In this document: positions 8,073-16,558 of the stretch, in pieces | How positions within the stretch are numbered: the stretch's first letter is position 1 | Layout: each line of letters starts with the position of its first letter | Source: an uncultured Clostridia bacterium | GTDB taxonomy: Bacteria > Bacillota > Clostridia > TANB77 > CAG-508 | Direction: 5' to 3' | DNA length: 29,207 nt | Assembly: GCA_934169575.1 (NCBI GenBank) | Contig: CAKPOA010000017.1 | Coordinates: 1 to 29,207, forward strand | Notes under the pieces: model-generated | What the model saw: only the letters and a program-made list of their open reading frames with translations | Told to the model about the DNA's origin: nothing | Databases searched by the model: none | Position numbers and translations under genes: made by a program

Positions 8073-8531
8073 TTATTTTTCAGAAACAACTTGAACTTTT
8101 AAAATTCCAACAACACCTTCATATAATTTAATTTCAACATTTGTAATTCCCAAAACTTTTATTGTTTCTTTTAACTCAATTTTCTTTTTATCGACTTTGA
8201 TTTTAAAATCTTTTTCAAGTTTTTCTGCAATCTCTTTACTAGATACTCCTCCAAAAACTTTACCATTTTCTCCTGTTTTTACTTTAAAAACTAATTTCAT
8301 TTTTCCAAGTTCTTCAGCAATTTTTTGTGCCTCTTGTTTTTCTTGACCTTTTTTATAATTTTGAGCATCTTTTTTAGTTTTAAGCATTGATAAATTTCCT
8401 GGAGTTGCTTCAACTGCTAAATTTTTTACAAATAAAAAGTTTCTTGCATATCCATCTGAAACATTAACAATTTCATCTTTTTTGCCTATTGATTTTACAT
8501 TTTCTTTTAAAATAACTTTCATAATATTCAC
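8073..8531 (-). CDS. rplI: 50S ribosomal protein L9
   Basis: L9 binds 23S rRNA at the base of the L1 stalk and helps maintain reading frame. The N-terminal domain MKVILKENVKSIGKKDEIVNVSDGYARNFL is diagnostic. A long connecting helix rich in Lys/Gln follows (LKTKKDAQNYKKGQEKQEAQKIAEEL) and then the C-terminal domain with GKVFGGVSSKEIAEKL. A second ATG at codon 4 (MNIMKVILKENV, position 8522) matches the usual family N-terminus and could be the real start. It lies between gdpP and dnaB, the standard Firmicutes order. A hairpin with a T-rich tail separates it from gdpP. Confidence 0.97.
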   Translation of the reverse strand: MNIMKVILKENVKSIGKKDEIVNVSDGYARNFLFVKNLAVEATPGNLSMLKTKKDAQNYKKGQEKQEAQKIAEELGKMKLVFKVKTGENGKVFGGVSSKEIAEKLEKDFKIKVDKKKIELKETIKVLGITNVEIKLYEGVVGILKVQVVSEK

Positions 8532-8549
8532 TTCTTTCCTACAAAATAA

Positions 8550-8570
8550 GCAAGAGAACCTTTCTCTTGC
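8550..8570 (-). terminator. Hairpin between gdpP and rplI (terminator or attenuator)
   Basis: GCAAGAGAA and TTCTCTTGC pair perfectly around a 3-nt loop, followed on the minus strand by TTATTTTG. It sits immediately after the gdpP stop. The T-tract is interrupted, so partial termination that sets the gdpP to rplI ratio is plausible. Confidence 0.65.
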
Positions 8571-8576
8571 CCTATA

Positions 8577-10595
8577 TTAAGATTCTACCTGATTATAATA
8601 TTCATCAATTTTTTCTAACAAATCTTGTTTAACTTCATCTATAGTTTTATCTTCTATTTGAGCACCTGCGACTGTACTATGACCTCCGCCACCCATTTTT
8701 TCTAATATGATTTGTACATTAACATCTCCAATTGAACGTCCACTTATTGTAATAACATTTCCAGCATTTCCAATTACAAAAGATGCTGTAATATTACCTA
8801 TTGTTAATAATTCATCTGCAGCTTTTGCGCAAATTACTCCACCATCTTTATCATCATTTTGATATGTAGAAATACCTATTATATCTTTATAAATTTCTGT
8901 ATCATCAATAATTTGAACAATTTTTTTAAATGTTTCTAAATCATTTTGGAACCATTTTTTAACTCTTATTATATCTACACCATATCTTCTTAAATATGCT
9001 GCAGCTTCAAAAGTTCGTACACCTGTTTTAAATGTGAAATTTTTAGTATCCATCATAATTCCAGCATATAGAGCTTCTGCTTCTAATATAGTTAATTTTG
9101 GTCTAACTTCAGTATATTGTAAAAGTTCAGTTACAAGTTCACATGCAGATGATGCATATGATTCATGAAATGTTAATATACTTTCTTTTATAAAATCTGT
9201 ACTTCTTCTATGATGATCAATAATTGCTATTTTACTTGTTTTCTCAAGTAAACTTGGTTCTTCAACATAATTTACTTTATGAGTATCAACAACAATTAAT
9301 AATGTTTCTGAATCAATTTTATTTTCTGCTATTTCTTTATTTATAATTACATTTTTATATTGTTCATCTTCTGACAAACTTTCTAAAATAGATTTTAATG
9401 CCATTCCCTCATTTGATGCAATAATATAAACTTCTTTGTTTAGGCTTTTTGCCAATCTATATAATCCCAAAGCTGAACCTAATGCATCAATATCTGGATT
9501 TTTATGACCCATTATCATAATTTTATCTGTTTCAGATATAAGTTCTTCTAATGCATGTGCAACAATTCTTGCTTTAACTTTTGTCCTTTTTTCAACTTCT
9601 GTTATTCTTCCACCAAAAAATTGATATTTACCATCTTCAATTATCGCAGCTTGATCTCCACCTCTACCAAGAACTACATCCATCACACCTTGTGCAGATT
9701 TATATTTTTCTCTATCAGTTTCACCATCATCTGAAAGAGCAATACTAACTGTTATTTGAACCTTGCTATTTACATTTATTTCTTTTATAGTATCTAAAAT
9801 ACTGAATTTTTCTTCTTTGATATTTTCTAAATATCTATGTTCAAACACATATATAAATCTATCTCTATCAGATTTTATTATTATTCCTTCAATTTTATTT
9901 GCCCACTCATAAATTGCTTTTTCTATTTCAGCCGTTACTTGTGGTCTTTGTTCTGTATCAATTTGTAACATTGTTTCTTCATAATTATCAACCATAATTA
10001 TTCCAACACAACTTTTAGAATCAACACATGCTTTTTCAAGTTTTCTTTTTTCAGTTTCATCAACGAAATATAATATCATCATATATTTATTAGATTGTTT
10101 TTTTCTATCATTTTTTCCTGATTTTACAAATTCACCTAAAACCTTATATTCACTTGAACCTATTTTTATTTTTTCTTTTATAGATTTGTCTTTTTCTTCT
10201 TGTTCTTCGATTTTCTTATTTATTTTTTCTAATAAATCACTTATATACATATTTATATCAACATTTGCAAATTCAGATACAAATTTTGTACTTCTCCATA
10301 TTATATTCCCATCTGTTTCAATTATAATTAATGGAAAAGGTGAATGTATTAAACTATTTTTTGCAGTTGCATTAACATTTAAAGTTAAATCTTGAAGATG
10401 CTGAGATATTTCGCTTTTTCTTTTATTGTTTGCAAAATATGTATATCCTAAAATCACTATAAATAATATGATTGACGGTATTATCATAAATGGTCTTAAT
10501 ATACATATTACACATAATAATATAAATATTAATACAATATATACTTTTGTTCTTGATAATAAACTATCAAAAATCTTTCTATTATTATTTTGCAT
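8577..10595 (-). CDS. gdpP: Cyclic-di-AMP phosphodiesterase, GdpP type
   Basis: GdpP hydrolyses c-di-AMP and thereby tunes osmolyte transport and cell-wall homeostasis. The 672-aa protein shows the standard order: two membrane helices at about 15-52, a PAS-like sensor, a degenerate GGDEF domain (about 185-330), and a DHH-DHHA1 phosphodiesterase module. The latter holds MGHKNPDIDALGSALG (about 362-377), VVDTHKV, DHHRRS (about 458-463) and the glycine-rich GGGGHSTVAGAQ near the C-terminus. All expected metal-binding His/Asp residues appear present. It leads the gdpP-rplI-dnaB unit from a perfect promoter. Confidence 0.95.
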   Translation of the reverse strand: MQNNNRKIFDSLLSRTKVYIVLIFILLCVICILRPFMIIPSIILFIVILGYTYFANNKRKSEISQHLQDLTLNVNATAKNSLIHSPFPLIIIETDGNIIWRSTKFVSEFANVDINMYISDLLEKINKKIEEQEEKDKSIKEKIKIGSSEYKVLGEFVKSGKNDRKKQSNKYMMILYFVDETEKRKLEKACVDSKSCVGIIMVDNYEETMLQIDTEQRPQVTAEIEKAIYEWANKIEGIIIKSDRDRFIYVFEHRYLENIKEEKFSILDTIKEINVNSKVQITVSIALSDDGETDREKYKSAQGVMDVVLGRGGDQAAIIEDGKYQFFGGRITEVEKRTKVKARIVAHALEELISETDKIMIMGHKNPDIDALGSALGLYRLAKSLNKEVYIIASNEGMALKSILESLSEDEQYKNVIINKEIAENKIDSETLLIVVDTHKVNYVEEPSLLEKTSKIAIIDHHRRSTDFIKESILTFHESYASSACELVTELLQYTEVRPKLTILEAEALYAGIMMDTKNFTFKTGVRTFEAAAYLRRYGVDIIRVKKWFQNDLETFKKIVQIIDDTEIYKDIIGISTYQNDDKDGGVICAKAADELLTIGNITASFVIGNAGNVITISGRSIGDVNVQIILEKMGGGGHSTVAGAQIEDKTIDEVKQDLLEKIDEYYNQVES

Positions 10596-10616
10596 AAATC
10601 CTCCTTTATGCCCTAT

Positions 10617-10645
10617 ATTTTACAACTATTTAGTCTTTTTGTCAA
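10617..10645 (-). promoter_or_regulatory. Sigma-A promoter of the gdpP-rplI-dnaB unit
   Basis: TTGACA (10645-10640), 17-nt spacer, TAAAAT (10622-10617). It is squeezed between the fmt stop and the gdpP ribosome site AAAGGAGG. Confidence 0.88.
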
Positions 10646-10650
10646 TGTAT

Positions 10651-11586
10651 CTATTCACAAACACAGCCTTTTTCAATATGATTTCCTCTCAAAAAATCTG
10701 AAATTGGCATTTTTTTTGCATTTTCACCCTGAATTTCCAAAACCTCAATCATACCATCCATAGTTTTAATAAATAAGCCTTTTTTAGGGTCAGATTCTAT
10801 AACAGTTCCAGAAATCATATTTTCAATATTTGTATGTTTTTGAACCTTCCAGAACTTCACCTTTTTTCCTGAAATATAACAATATGCTCCTATTATTGGA
10901 TTTAAGCCTCTTACAAGATTTTTTATTTGTGTACTATTTTGTTTTTTAAAATCTATTTTAGCCATTTTTTTGTCAAGCATTGGAGCCATTGAAAAATCAT
11001 CACTTTGCTTTATTCTTTTTGCATTTCCTTTTTCTATTAATTCAAGTGTTTGAACCAAAGCTTTTCCACCTAAATCAGCTAATCTTTCCCATAACTCACC
11101 TGTTGTTTCATCTTCTCCAATTTCAACTTTCTTTTTTAAAATCATATCACCTGTATCCATACCAATATCCATAAACATTGTTGTTATACCTGTTATTTTA
11201 TCACCATTTAGTACTGCCCATTGTATAGGTGCTGCACCTCTATATTTTGGTAGCAAAGAGCCATGTACATTTATACATCCTTTTTCAGGAATATCTAAAA
11301 TTTCTTTTGGCAAAATTTTTCCATATGCCACAACACATATAACATCAGGATTTAGATTTTTTATTTCTTCTATAAATTGCATATTTCCTTTTATTTTTAT
11401 AGGTTGATATACATCAAGATTTTTTTCTATTGCAAATTCTTTAACTGGTGATGGTATCATTTTCATTCCTCTACCTTTTGGTTTATCAGGATTAGTCACA
11501 ACTCCAATTATTTCATAACCTGCATTATAAATTTCTTCTAATGATTTTTTTGCAAAATCTGGTGTTCCCATAAATAAAATTCTCAT
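10651..11586 (-). CDS. fmt: Methionyl-tRNA formyltransferase
   Basis: Fmt transfers a formyl group from 10-formyl-THF to initiator Met-tRNA. The N-terminal catalytic domain has MRILFMGTPDFA and the active-site block INVHGSLLPKYRGAAPIQWA (Asn106 and His108), with the Asp of MDTGD completing the triad. The C-terminal OB-like tRNA-binding domain follows the linker APMLDKKMAKIDF. Length 311 aa is typical. It is last in the folD-priA-def-fmt string, so formyl-group supply (FolD), its use here and its later removal by deformylase are encoded together. The ATG start follows AGAAAGG. Confidence 0.97.
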   Translation of the reverse strand: MRILFMGTPDFAKKSLEEIYNAGYEIIGVVTNPDKPKGRGMKMIPSPVKEFAIEKNLDVYQPIKIKGNMQFIEEIKNLNPDVICVVAYGKILPKEILDIPEKGCINVHGSLLPKYRGAAPIQWAVLNGDKITGITTMFMDIGMDTGDMILKKKVEIGEDETTGELWERLADLGGKALVQTLELIEKGNAKRIKQSDDFSMAPMLDKKMAKIDFKKQNSTQIKNLVRGLNPIIGAYCYISGKKVKFWKVQKHTNIENMISGTVIESDPKKGLFIKTMDGMIEVLEIQGENAKKMPISDFLRGNHIEKGCVCE

Positions 11587-11605
11587 TATATCAAAACCTT
11601 TCTTT

Positions 11606-12088
11606 TTAATCTTCAGGTGTTACATATTCTAAAGTACCTGGCAATACTTGATCTACAAACAATATACCTTCTAAATGATCACATTCATGACATATTGCTT
11701 GTGCAAGTAAATCTTTTGCCTTTAATTTTATTTTTTTTCCATTTCTATTATAGAACTCCACTAAAACTTCTGTTGGTCTTATAACTTTTCCAAACTGATT
11801 TGGAAAACTCAAGCATCCTTCTTCACATTCTTTTTCACCTTTTGTTTTTAAAATTTTAGGGTTTATTATGACATATATGTCACCATCTTCAACATCTATT
11901 ACAATAACTTTTTTCAATGTCCCAACTTGTACTGCAGCAAGTCCAACACCATTATAATTATGCATTGTTTCTATCATATCATCTATTAATGTTTGTATTT
12001 TTTCACCTGTTATATCATCTATTTCTACATCTCTTGATTTTTTTCTTAAAATTTCATCTTCGCTTCCTCTAATTTGTCTTAATGCCAT
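11606..12088 (-). CDS. def: Peptide deformylase
   Basis: Def removes the N-formyl group from nascent proteins, using a ferrous-type metal. All three family motifs are present: GVGLAAVQVG (motif 1, with V where many have P), EGCLSFP with the metal-binding Cys, and HECDHLEG with the two metal His and catalytic Glu. I prefer the ATG at 12088 (MALRQIRG), about 8 nt after AGGAAGG. An in-frame ATG three codons earlier at 12097 sits almost on top of that ribosome site. The product is 160 aa. The gene lies between priA and fmt, as in B. subtilis. Confidence 0.96.
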   Translation of the reverse strand: MALRQIRGSEDEILRKKSRDVEIDDITGEKIQTLIDDMIETMHNYNGVGLAAVQVGTLKKVIVIDVEDGDIYVIINPKILKTKGEKECEEGCLSFPNQFGKVIRPTEVLVEFYNRNGKKIKLKAKDLLAQAICHECDHLEGILFVDQVLPGTLEYVTPED

Positions 12089-12113
12089 TTTTTTCATTCC
12101 TTCCTTGCATAAT

Positions 12114-14333
12114 TTAATACATATTATTTGGATTAATATCCACAGAAATATTTGTATTTTTAAATTTATTTAATTCATAAATCTTTTTTAAAGATTTATT
12201 TATAATTATTATTGAATCATCTGAAACTTGTCCTTTTGCAATAATTCTCCATCTAAATTTGGTATTTATTTTGTCTATTGGAGCAGGCATTGGTTTAAAT
12301 ACAGATATACCATATGCTTCTAAATTTCTCTTCAATATATTTTGCATAAACTTGCTAAGTTCAATTACCTCTTTTTCTATTGTTCCAGAAAATCCAAATA
12401 CTATTATATCGCAAAATGGCGGATAATTCAACTGTTTTCTTAATTCTATTTCAGTATTATAAAATAAATCATAATTTTGTTGTTTAGAAAATTCTATACT
12501 AAAATTGTCTGGATTATATGTTTGGATAATTACTTTTCCTTCTAAATTTTCTCTTCCTGCACGTCCTGCAACTTGAGTTAATATTTGAAATGTCCTTTCA
12601 TTTGCTCTATAATCATCAATATTTAATGAACCATCTGCAGCTATAACACCAACTAATGTAACATTTGGAAAATGATGACCTTTAACTACCATTTGTGTTC
12701 CTATTAAAATATCAATATTTTCATTTTTAAATTTATTTAAAATCTCTTCATGTGAATTTTTTTTAGTTACTGTATCTACATCCATTCTAATTGTACTTGC
12801 ATTTGGAAATAATTTATGAACTTCTTGTTCTAATTTTTGAGTTCCTGTTCCAAAATATCTTATTTTTTCACTATTACAATTAGGGCAAATTTTCACAGGC
12901 AATTCTTCATGACCACAATAATGACATTTTAATTTTTTTTCAAAACTATGATATGTTAAACTTATATTACAATTAGGACATTTTAAAGTATATCCACATT
13001 CTCTGCACATTATAAAAGTTGAAAAGCCTCTTCTATTTAAAAATAATATAGTTTGTCTTTTATTTTTTAAATTTTGTTCTATTGAATTATATAATGATTG
13101 GCTTAGCATTGATTTATTTCCAATTGCAAGTTCATTTTTCAAATCTACAATTTCTACATTTGGAAGTGCTGAATTATTTGCTCTTTTTCTTAATTCTAAT
13201 AATGTTATTTCACCTTTTTGAGTTTTATAAAATGTATTTATATCAGGTGTCGCACTTCCAAGAACTAATGCATTTTTATTTTGTCTTGAAATTTCTACAG
13301 CAATTTCTTTTGCATTATATCTCGGACTTGATTCAGATTTATATGATGAATCATGTTCCTCATCAATAATTATTATCCCTATATTTTCTACTGGTGCAAA
13401 AATTGCAGATCTTGCACCTATTACTATTTTTGCTCTTTTTTCTTTAATTTTAATCCACTCATCATGTCTTTCACCAATTGATAATTTGCTATGTAAAACA
13501 GCCAATTTTTCTTTTCCAAATCTGCCAATAAATCTTTCTAACATCTGTGGTGTAAGAGAAATTTCAGGCACAAGTAAAATTGCAGTTTCATCTTTTTCCA
13601 CAACTTTTTGAATTAATTGCATATATACTTCTGTTTTTCCAGAACCTGTTACACCATATATTAAAAATTGTTCAAATCTTTTTTTGTCTATAGCATCACT
13701 TATTTTATCAAAAGCATATTTTTGCTCATCTGTTAATTTTAAATTTTCACTATGAATAGCATTTTTACATTCAAGTGGATTTCTTTCTATTTTTTGCTTG
13801 CAAATTTTCAAATACCCTTTTTTTATAAGAGCATCTATAGATGCTCTTTGTACACCAGTAAATTCCATTATTTCAGGTATTGTCATACCTTCATTTTTCA
13901 TTACAAATTCTAATGCTTTTTTCTGTTTTTCTCCTCTAATATCTTCAAAATTTATTTCTTGTTTATCTATATTTAAATATATAAAATTCATCTTTTTATC
14001 TAAAACACGTTTTTCTTTGCTCCTATTTCCTGGTGTTATCATAAGTTTTATGCACTCTGATAAATTGCAAAAATATTTTCTTGCCATCCATCTTGCTAAA
14101 TCCATTTTTTCTTTACTTAAGTTTTCATCAAGTCCTGCAATTTCTTTTACATCAAAATTAGAACTATTTTTTATTTTTATAACATAACCTTGTTCCAAAG
14201 ATTTCATTCTAGCAAAAGGCACAAGTACCCTACTTCCAACACATATTACATCTTCTAAATCTTTTGGAATTTTATAATCAAATTTTCTATTAAGTGTTTT
14301 AGCTTTACTATCTATTATAACTTCTGCAATCAT
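12114..14333 (-). CDS. priA: Primosomal protein N' (replication restart helicase PriA)
   Basis: PriA recognises stalled forks and D-loops, then remodels them so that the helicase loader can reload DnaB. Order: the 3'-end-binding domain (MIAEVIIDSKAKTLNRKFDYKIP), a winged-helix region around 145-175, helicase lobe 1 with Walker A GVTGSGKTEVYM (about 224) and DEEHDSSYKSE, a zinc region with paired CX2C motifs CRECGYTLKCPNCN and CHYCGHEELPVKICPNCN (about 450-490), then lobe 2 with QVAGRAGRENLEG. At 739 aa it is of normal length. A perfect 22-bp palindrome occurs within the winged-helix codons. Confidence 0.97.
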   Translation of the reverse strand: MIAEVIIDSKAKTLNRKFDYKIPKDLEDVICVGSRVLVPFARMKSLEQGYVIKIKNSSNFDVKEIAGLDENLSKEKMDLARWMARKYFCNLSECIKLMITPGNRSKEKRVLDKKMNFIYLNIDKQEINFEDIRGEKQKKALEFVMKNEGMTIPEIMEFTGVQRASIDALIKKGYLKICKQKIERNPLECKNAIHSENLKLTDEQKYAFDKISDAIDKKRFEQFLIYGVTGSGKTEVYMQLIQKVVEKDETAILLVPEISLTPQMLERFIGRFGKEKLAVLHSKLSIGERHDEWIKIKEKRAKIVIGARSAIFAPVENIGIIIIDEEHDSSYKSESSPRYNAKEIAVEISRQNKNALVLGSATPDINTFYKTQKGEITLLELRKRANNSALPNVEIVDLKNELAIGNKSMLSQSLYNSIEQNLKNKRQTILFLNRRGFSTFIMCRECGYTLKCPNCNISLTYHSFEKKLKCHYCGHEELPVKICPNCNSEKIRYFGTGTQKLEQEVHKLFPNASTIRMDVDTVTKKNSHEEILNKFKNENIDILIGTQMVVKGHHFPNVTLVGVIAADGSLNIDDYRANERTFQILTQVAGRAGRENLEGKVIIQTYNPDNFSIEFSKQQNYDLFYNTEIELRKQLNYPPFCDIIVFGFSGTIEKEVIELSKFMQNILKRNLEAYGISVFKPMPAPIDKINTKFRWRIIAKGQVSDDSIIIINKSLKKIYELNKFKNTNISVDINPNNMY
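13827..13848. repeat. Perfect 22-bp palindrome inside priA
   Basis: The half-site AAGAGCATCTA is followed by its exact reverse complement with no spacer. It encodes part of the RASIDALI segment. It may be chance combined with codon choice, or a cruciform or restriction-like site. Confidence 0.6.
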
Positions 14334-14345
14334 TTTTTCTTTCCT

Positions 14346-15176
14346 TTATTTTAGTTGTAATTCACATGATTTAATAATATTTTGAATTAGTAAACTATTT
14401 GTTACAACACCAATTCCTCCTGGCACAGGTGTGCATTTTGATGCTTTATTTTTTATATCTTCAAAATCAATATCTCCAACCATTTTTCCATTATAAAAAT
14501 TTATTCCAACATCAATCAGAATCGCACCATCTTTTATATAGTCTTTTTTCAAAAAGTTTGGTTTTCCTATTGCCATAATAATAACATCTGCCATTAAAGT
14601 ATGTTCTTTTAAATTTTCAGTTTTAGAATGGCATATTGTTACTGTTGCATTTTTTGCAAGAAGTTGTGGAATAAGTGGTTTTCCAACAATATTACTTCTT
14701 CCAACCACAACAACTTTTTTTCCAGTAATATTGATTTTATAATAATCTAATACTTCTATCACAGCTTTACTTGTACATGGAATTAATGCATCTTTTTTTT
14801 GAACAAAAAGTTTTCCCATATTATTTATTCCAATACCTTCAACATCTTTTTCAGGTGGGATTTCATCAATTAAATCAGAAATATTTTTTGGTAATGGCTG
14901 TTGAAACATTATTCCAGTTATTTTATCATCATTTTTTATTTGCTCAAAATTTTGCTTAAATTCTTTTTCTGTTTCTGCCATTTTTAAAGTAAACTCTATT
15001 CCATATTTTTCACAATTTTTTTCAATTCTTTTTATATATGTTCTACTTGCATCATCTCCACATATTCCAAGAACAGCAATATGTGGTATTATTCCTTTTT
15101 CATTTAAAATTCTTATTTTATCTTCAAAATCTTTTTTTATATTTTCTGCAACAATTTTTCCCTCTAATATTTCCAT
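14346..15176 (-). CDS. folD: Methylene-THF dehydrogenase / methenyl-THF cyclohydrolase
   Basis: FolD interconverts 5,10-methylene-THF and 10-formyl-THF, feeding Fmt and purine synthesis. The protein shows the catalytic region SRTYIKRIEKNCEKYGI with the conserved Lys, the signature FQQPLPKNI and EKDVEGIG, the NAD(P)-binding VVVGRSNIVGKP, and the C-terminal TPVPGGIGVVT. Length 276 aa is normal. It starts at ATG 15176 behind AAAGGAT, immediately downstream of a large palindromic repeat that separates it from the FchA-like gene. Both neighbours act on folate one-carbon units, so functional grouping is strong. Confidence 0.96.
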   Translation of the reverse strand: MEILEGKIVAENIKKDFEDKIRILNEKGIIPHIAVLGICGDDASRTYIKRIEKNCEKYGIEFTLKMAETEKEFKQNFEQIKNDDKITGIMFQQPLPKNISDLIDEIPPEKDVEGIGINNMGKLFVQKKDALIPCTSKAVIEVLDYYKINITGKKVVVVGRSNIVGKPLIPQLLAKNATVTICHSKTENLKEHTLMADVIIMAIGKPNFLKKDYIKDGAILIDVGINFYNGKMVGDIDFEDIKNKASKCTPVPGGIGVVTNSLLIQNIIKSCELQLK

Positions 15177-15203
15177 ACAAAATCCTTTCTATATTTTTAT
15201 AAG

Positions 15204-15345
15204 AATTAATATTATATTGTTTTTTAATACCGCGTAAGCGATCAAACGAGCTTTAGCAAGTGCGATTGGAGCAATTTTCATATTATAAAAATTTAAAAAT
15301 GGAAATTGCGACTGCAAGGTATTAAAAAATAATATAATATTAATT
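15204..15345 (+). repeat. Large palindromic repeat of the GCGTAAGC family, with divergent arms
   Basis: A 27-bp arm at 15205-15231 pairs with 15318-15344 with 26 of 27 matches, the exception being a G-T pair. The core between them holds GCGTAAGCGATCAAACGA, TGCGATTGGAGCAA and a second inverted repeat GCAATTTTCAT/ATGGAAATTGC. The core closely matches the 20.7-kb element while the arms differ in sequence yet remain complementary. No terminal repeat or target duplication is evident. It lies between fchA and folD and should form a stable hairpin in their transcript. Confidence 0.8.
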
Positions 15346-15351
15346 TATAAA

Positions 15352-15918
15352 CTATAAATATTTTTTTGATAATTCTAATATTTCATCACATTTATTTTTA
15401 ACACTTATTTTATATTTTTCATCTTCAATTCCACTTAAATTTATTTCTACATTTACAATTGCTGCTTGAATAGAAGCATATGAATAATATTTACAAATTT
15501 TAAAATCACTTGAAAGCATTTTGTTTCCAATCTTGCTTATTTCATCTGATATTTTCAAAGTTTCAAATGCAAGTTCAAGCACATTTAAACAAAATTCTAC
15601 AGCTTTTATACACATTTGCCAATATTGTTCTGGACTTTCTTTTTTTAATTTATATAAATTTAGCAATTCACTTAAAACCTCTTTATCTGCATCAATAACA
15701 GCTAAACTAGTTTTCTTCAATACTTCAGTTTCTTTTATTATATCTTGTATTCTTGTTTGAACATCTTCATATTTCTTTTTTCCAATTGTTAAATTTGCAA
15801 TATATATAATTAATGAATTAACTGTTGCAAGTACTATACCAATAACACTTCCACCTGCAATTTCTAAATCTTTATTTTCTACATCTTTCAATATAGGTTT
15901 TATTTTTTCTTCATACAT
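15352..15918 (-). CDS. FchA-like formimidoyl/methenyl-THF cyclodeaminase-family protein
   Basis: The 188-aa all-helical protein fits the cyclodeaminase family (FchA, or the C-terminal domain of FTCD). These enzymes convert formimino- or methenyl-THF. The recognisable parts are the glycine-containing N-terminal helix LEIAGGSVIGIVLATVNSLI (the family has A-GGGS-AA) and the following ANLTIGKKKYEDV, nearly identical to the family signature. The stretch DADKEVLSELLNLYK matches the conserved DA..F..V...Y region only loosely. It lies next to folD, which supports a folate role. No histidine or glutamate degradation genes are visible, so methenyl-THF cyclohydrolase activity is the more likely role. 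Start ATG 15918 behind GGAGGAAC. Confidence 0.85.
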   Translation of the reverse strand: MYEEKIKPILKDVENKDLEIAGGSVIGIVLATVNSLIIYIANLTIGKKKYEDVQTRIQDIIKETEVLKKTSLAVIDADKEVLSELLNLYKLKKESPEQYWQMCIKAVEFCLNVLELAFETLKISDEISKIGNKMLSSDFKICKYYSYASIQAAIVNVEINLSGIEDEKYKISVKNKCDEILELSKKYL

Positions 15919-15941
15919 AATTGTTCCTCCAAAATTTTATC

Positions 15942-16415
15942 TTATTTTAATGTATCATCATTTTCTATCCATTTTTCTACATTTTCTTTTCGATATTCCT
16001 TTTTTGTATCTCTCATTACAACTGTTTCAATACCTGAATTTATTATCATTCTTTTACATAGAGTACATGGATAATTATCTGTTACATATTGTCCATTTCT
16101 TTTATTAACTCCAACTAAATATAAAGTTGCACCCATCATATCTCTTCTATTTGCACTAATTATCGCATTTTGTTCACTATGTACAGACCTGCATAATTCA
16201 TAACCGGCACCACTTAATTCTGTATATTTTTTTCTTACACAATACCCTAAATTTATACAATTTTTTCTTCCTCTTGGAGCTCCCGAATATCCTGTAGATA
16301 TTATTTCGTCATTTTTTACAATTACACTACCATAATTATTTCTTAAGCATGTACCACGTTCTGCTATTGTTTCTGCAATATCTAAATAATAATTTGTTTT
16401 ATCAACTCTTTCCAT
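15942..16415 (-). CDS. comEB: dCMP deaminase, ComEB family
   Basis: Deoxycytidylate deaminase makes dUMP from dCMP for thymidylate synthesis. The 157-aa protein has the zinc-dependent deaminase motifs HSEQNAI (zinc His79, proton-shuttle Glu81) and PCTLCKRMI (Cys117 and Cys120), plus the insert region GTCLRNNYGSVIV and GYSGAPRGRKNC typical of ComEB/dCMP deaminases. The ATG at 16415 follows AAAAGGAG. It ends 24 bp before the FchA-like gene, so the two are probably co-transcribed. Upstream lies a degenerate palindromic repeat rather than a clear promoter. Confidence 0.93.
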   Translation of the reverse strand: MERVDKTNYYLDIAETIAERGTCLRNNYGSVIVKNDEIISTGYSGAPRGRKNCINLGYCVRKKYTELSGAGYELCRSVHSEQNAIISANRRDMMGATLYLVGVNKRNGQYVTDNYPCTLCKRMIINSGIETVVMRDTKKEYRKENVEKWIENDDTLK

Positions 16416-16432
16416 AAATTACTCCTTTTATT

Positions 16433-16558
16433 TTACTATTTTTTCCTATTCAAACCATTTTAAATTTATTTTCTAAATATGTGTATGAGATTATTTTTGA
16501 AATACTGCGTAAGCGACTAAACGAATGAAATAGGTTTAATTTAATGATGATTAGTAAC
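16433..16558 (+). repeat. Degenerate, internally deleted copy of the GCGTAAGC palindromic element
   Basis: Positions about 16458-16532 align closely with the left half of the 20.7-kb element, sharing TTTTAAATTTATT, AAATATG, AATACTGCGTAAGCGA and AAACGAATGAAAT. The right half of the core and the right arm are missing. The right boundary ends TGATTAGTAAC, close to the intact element's TGACTAGTAAC terminus. No target duplication is detectable. This right end overlaps the last codons of tmcAL. Confidence 0.6.

Noticed and set aside
15204..15345. Integron attC-type recombination site
   Set aside because: It is palindromic and intergenic, but the RYYYAAC/GTTRRRY core pair is absent and there is no cassette array or integrase.
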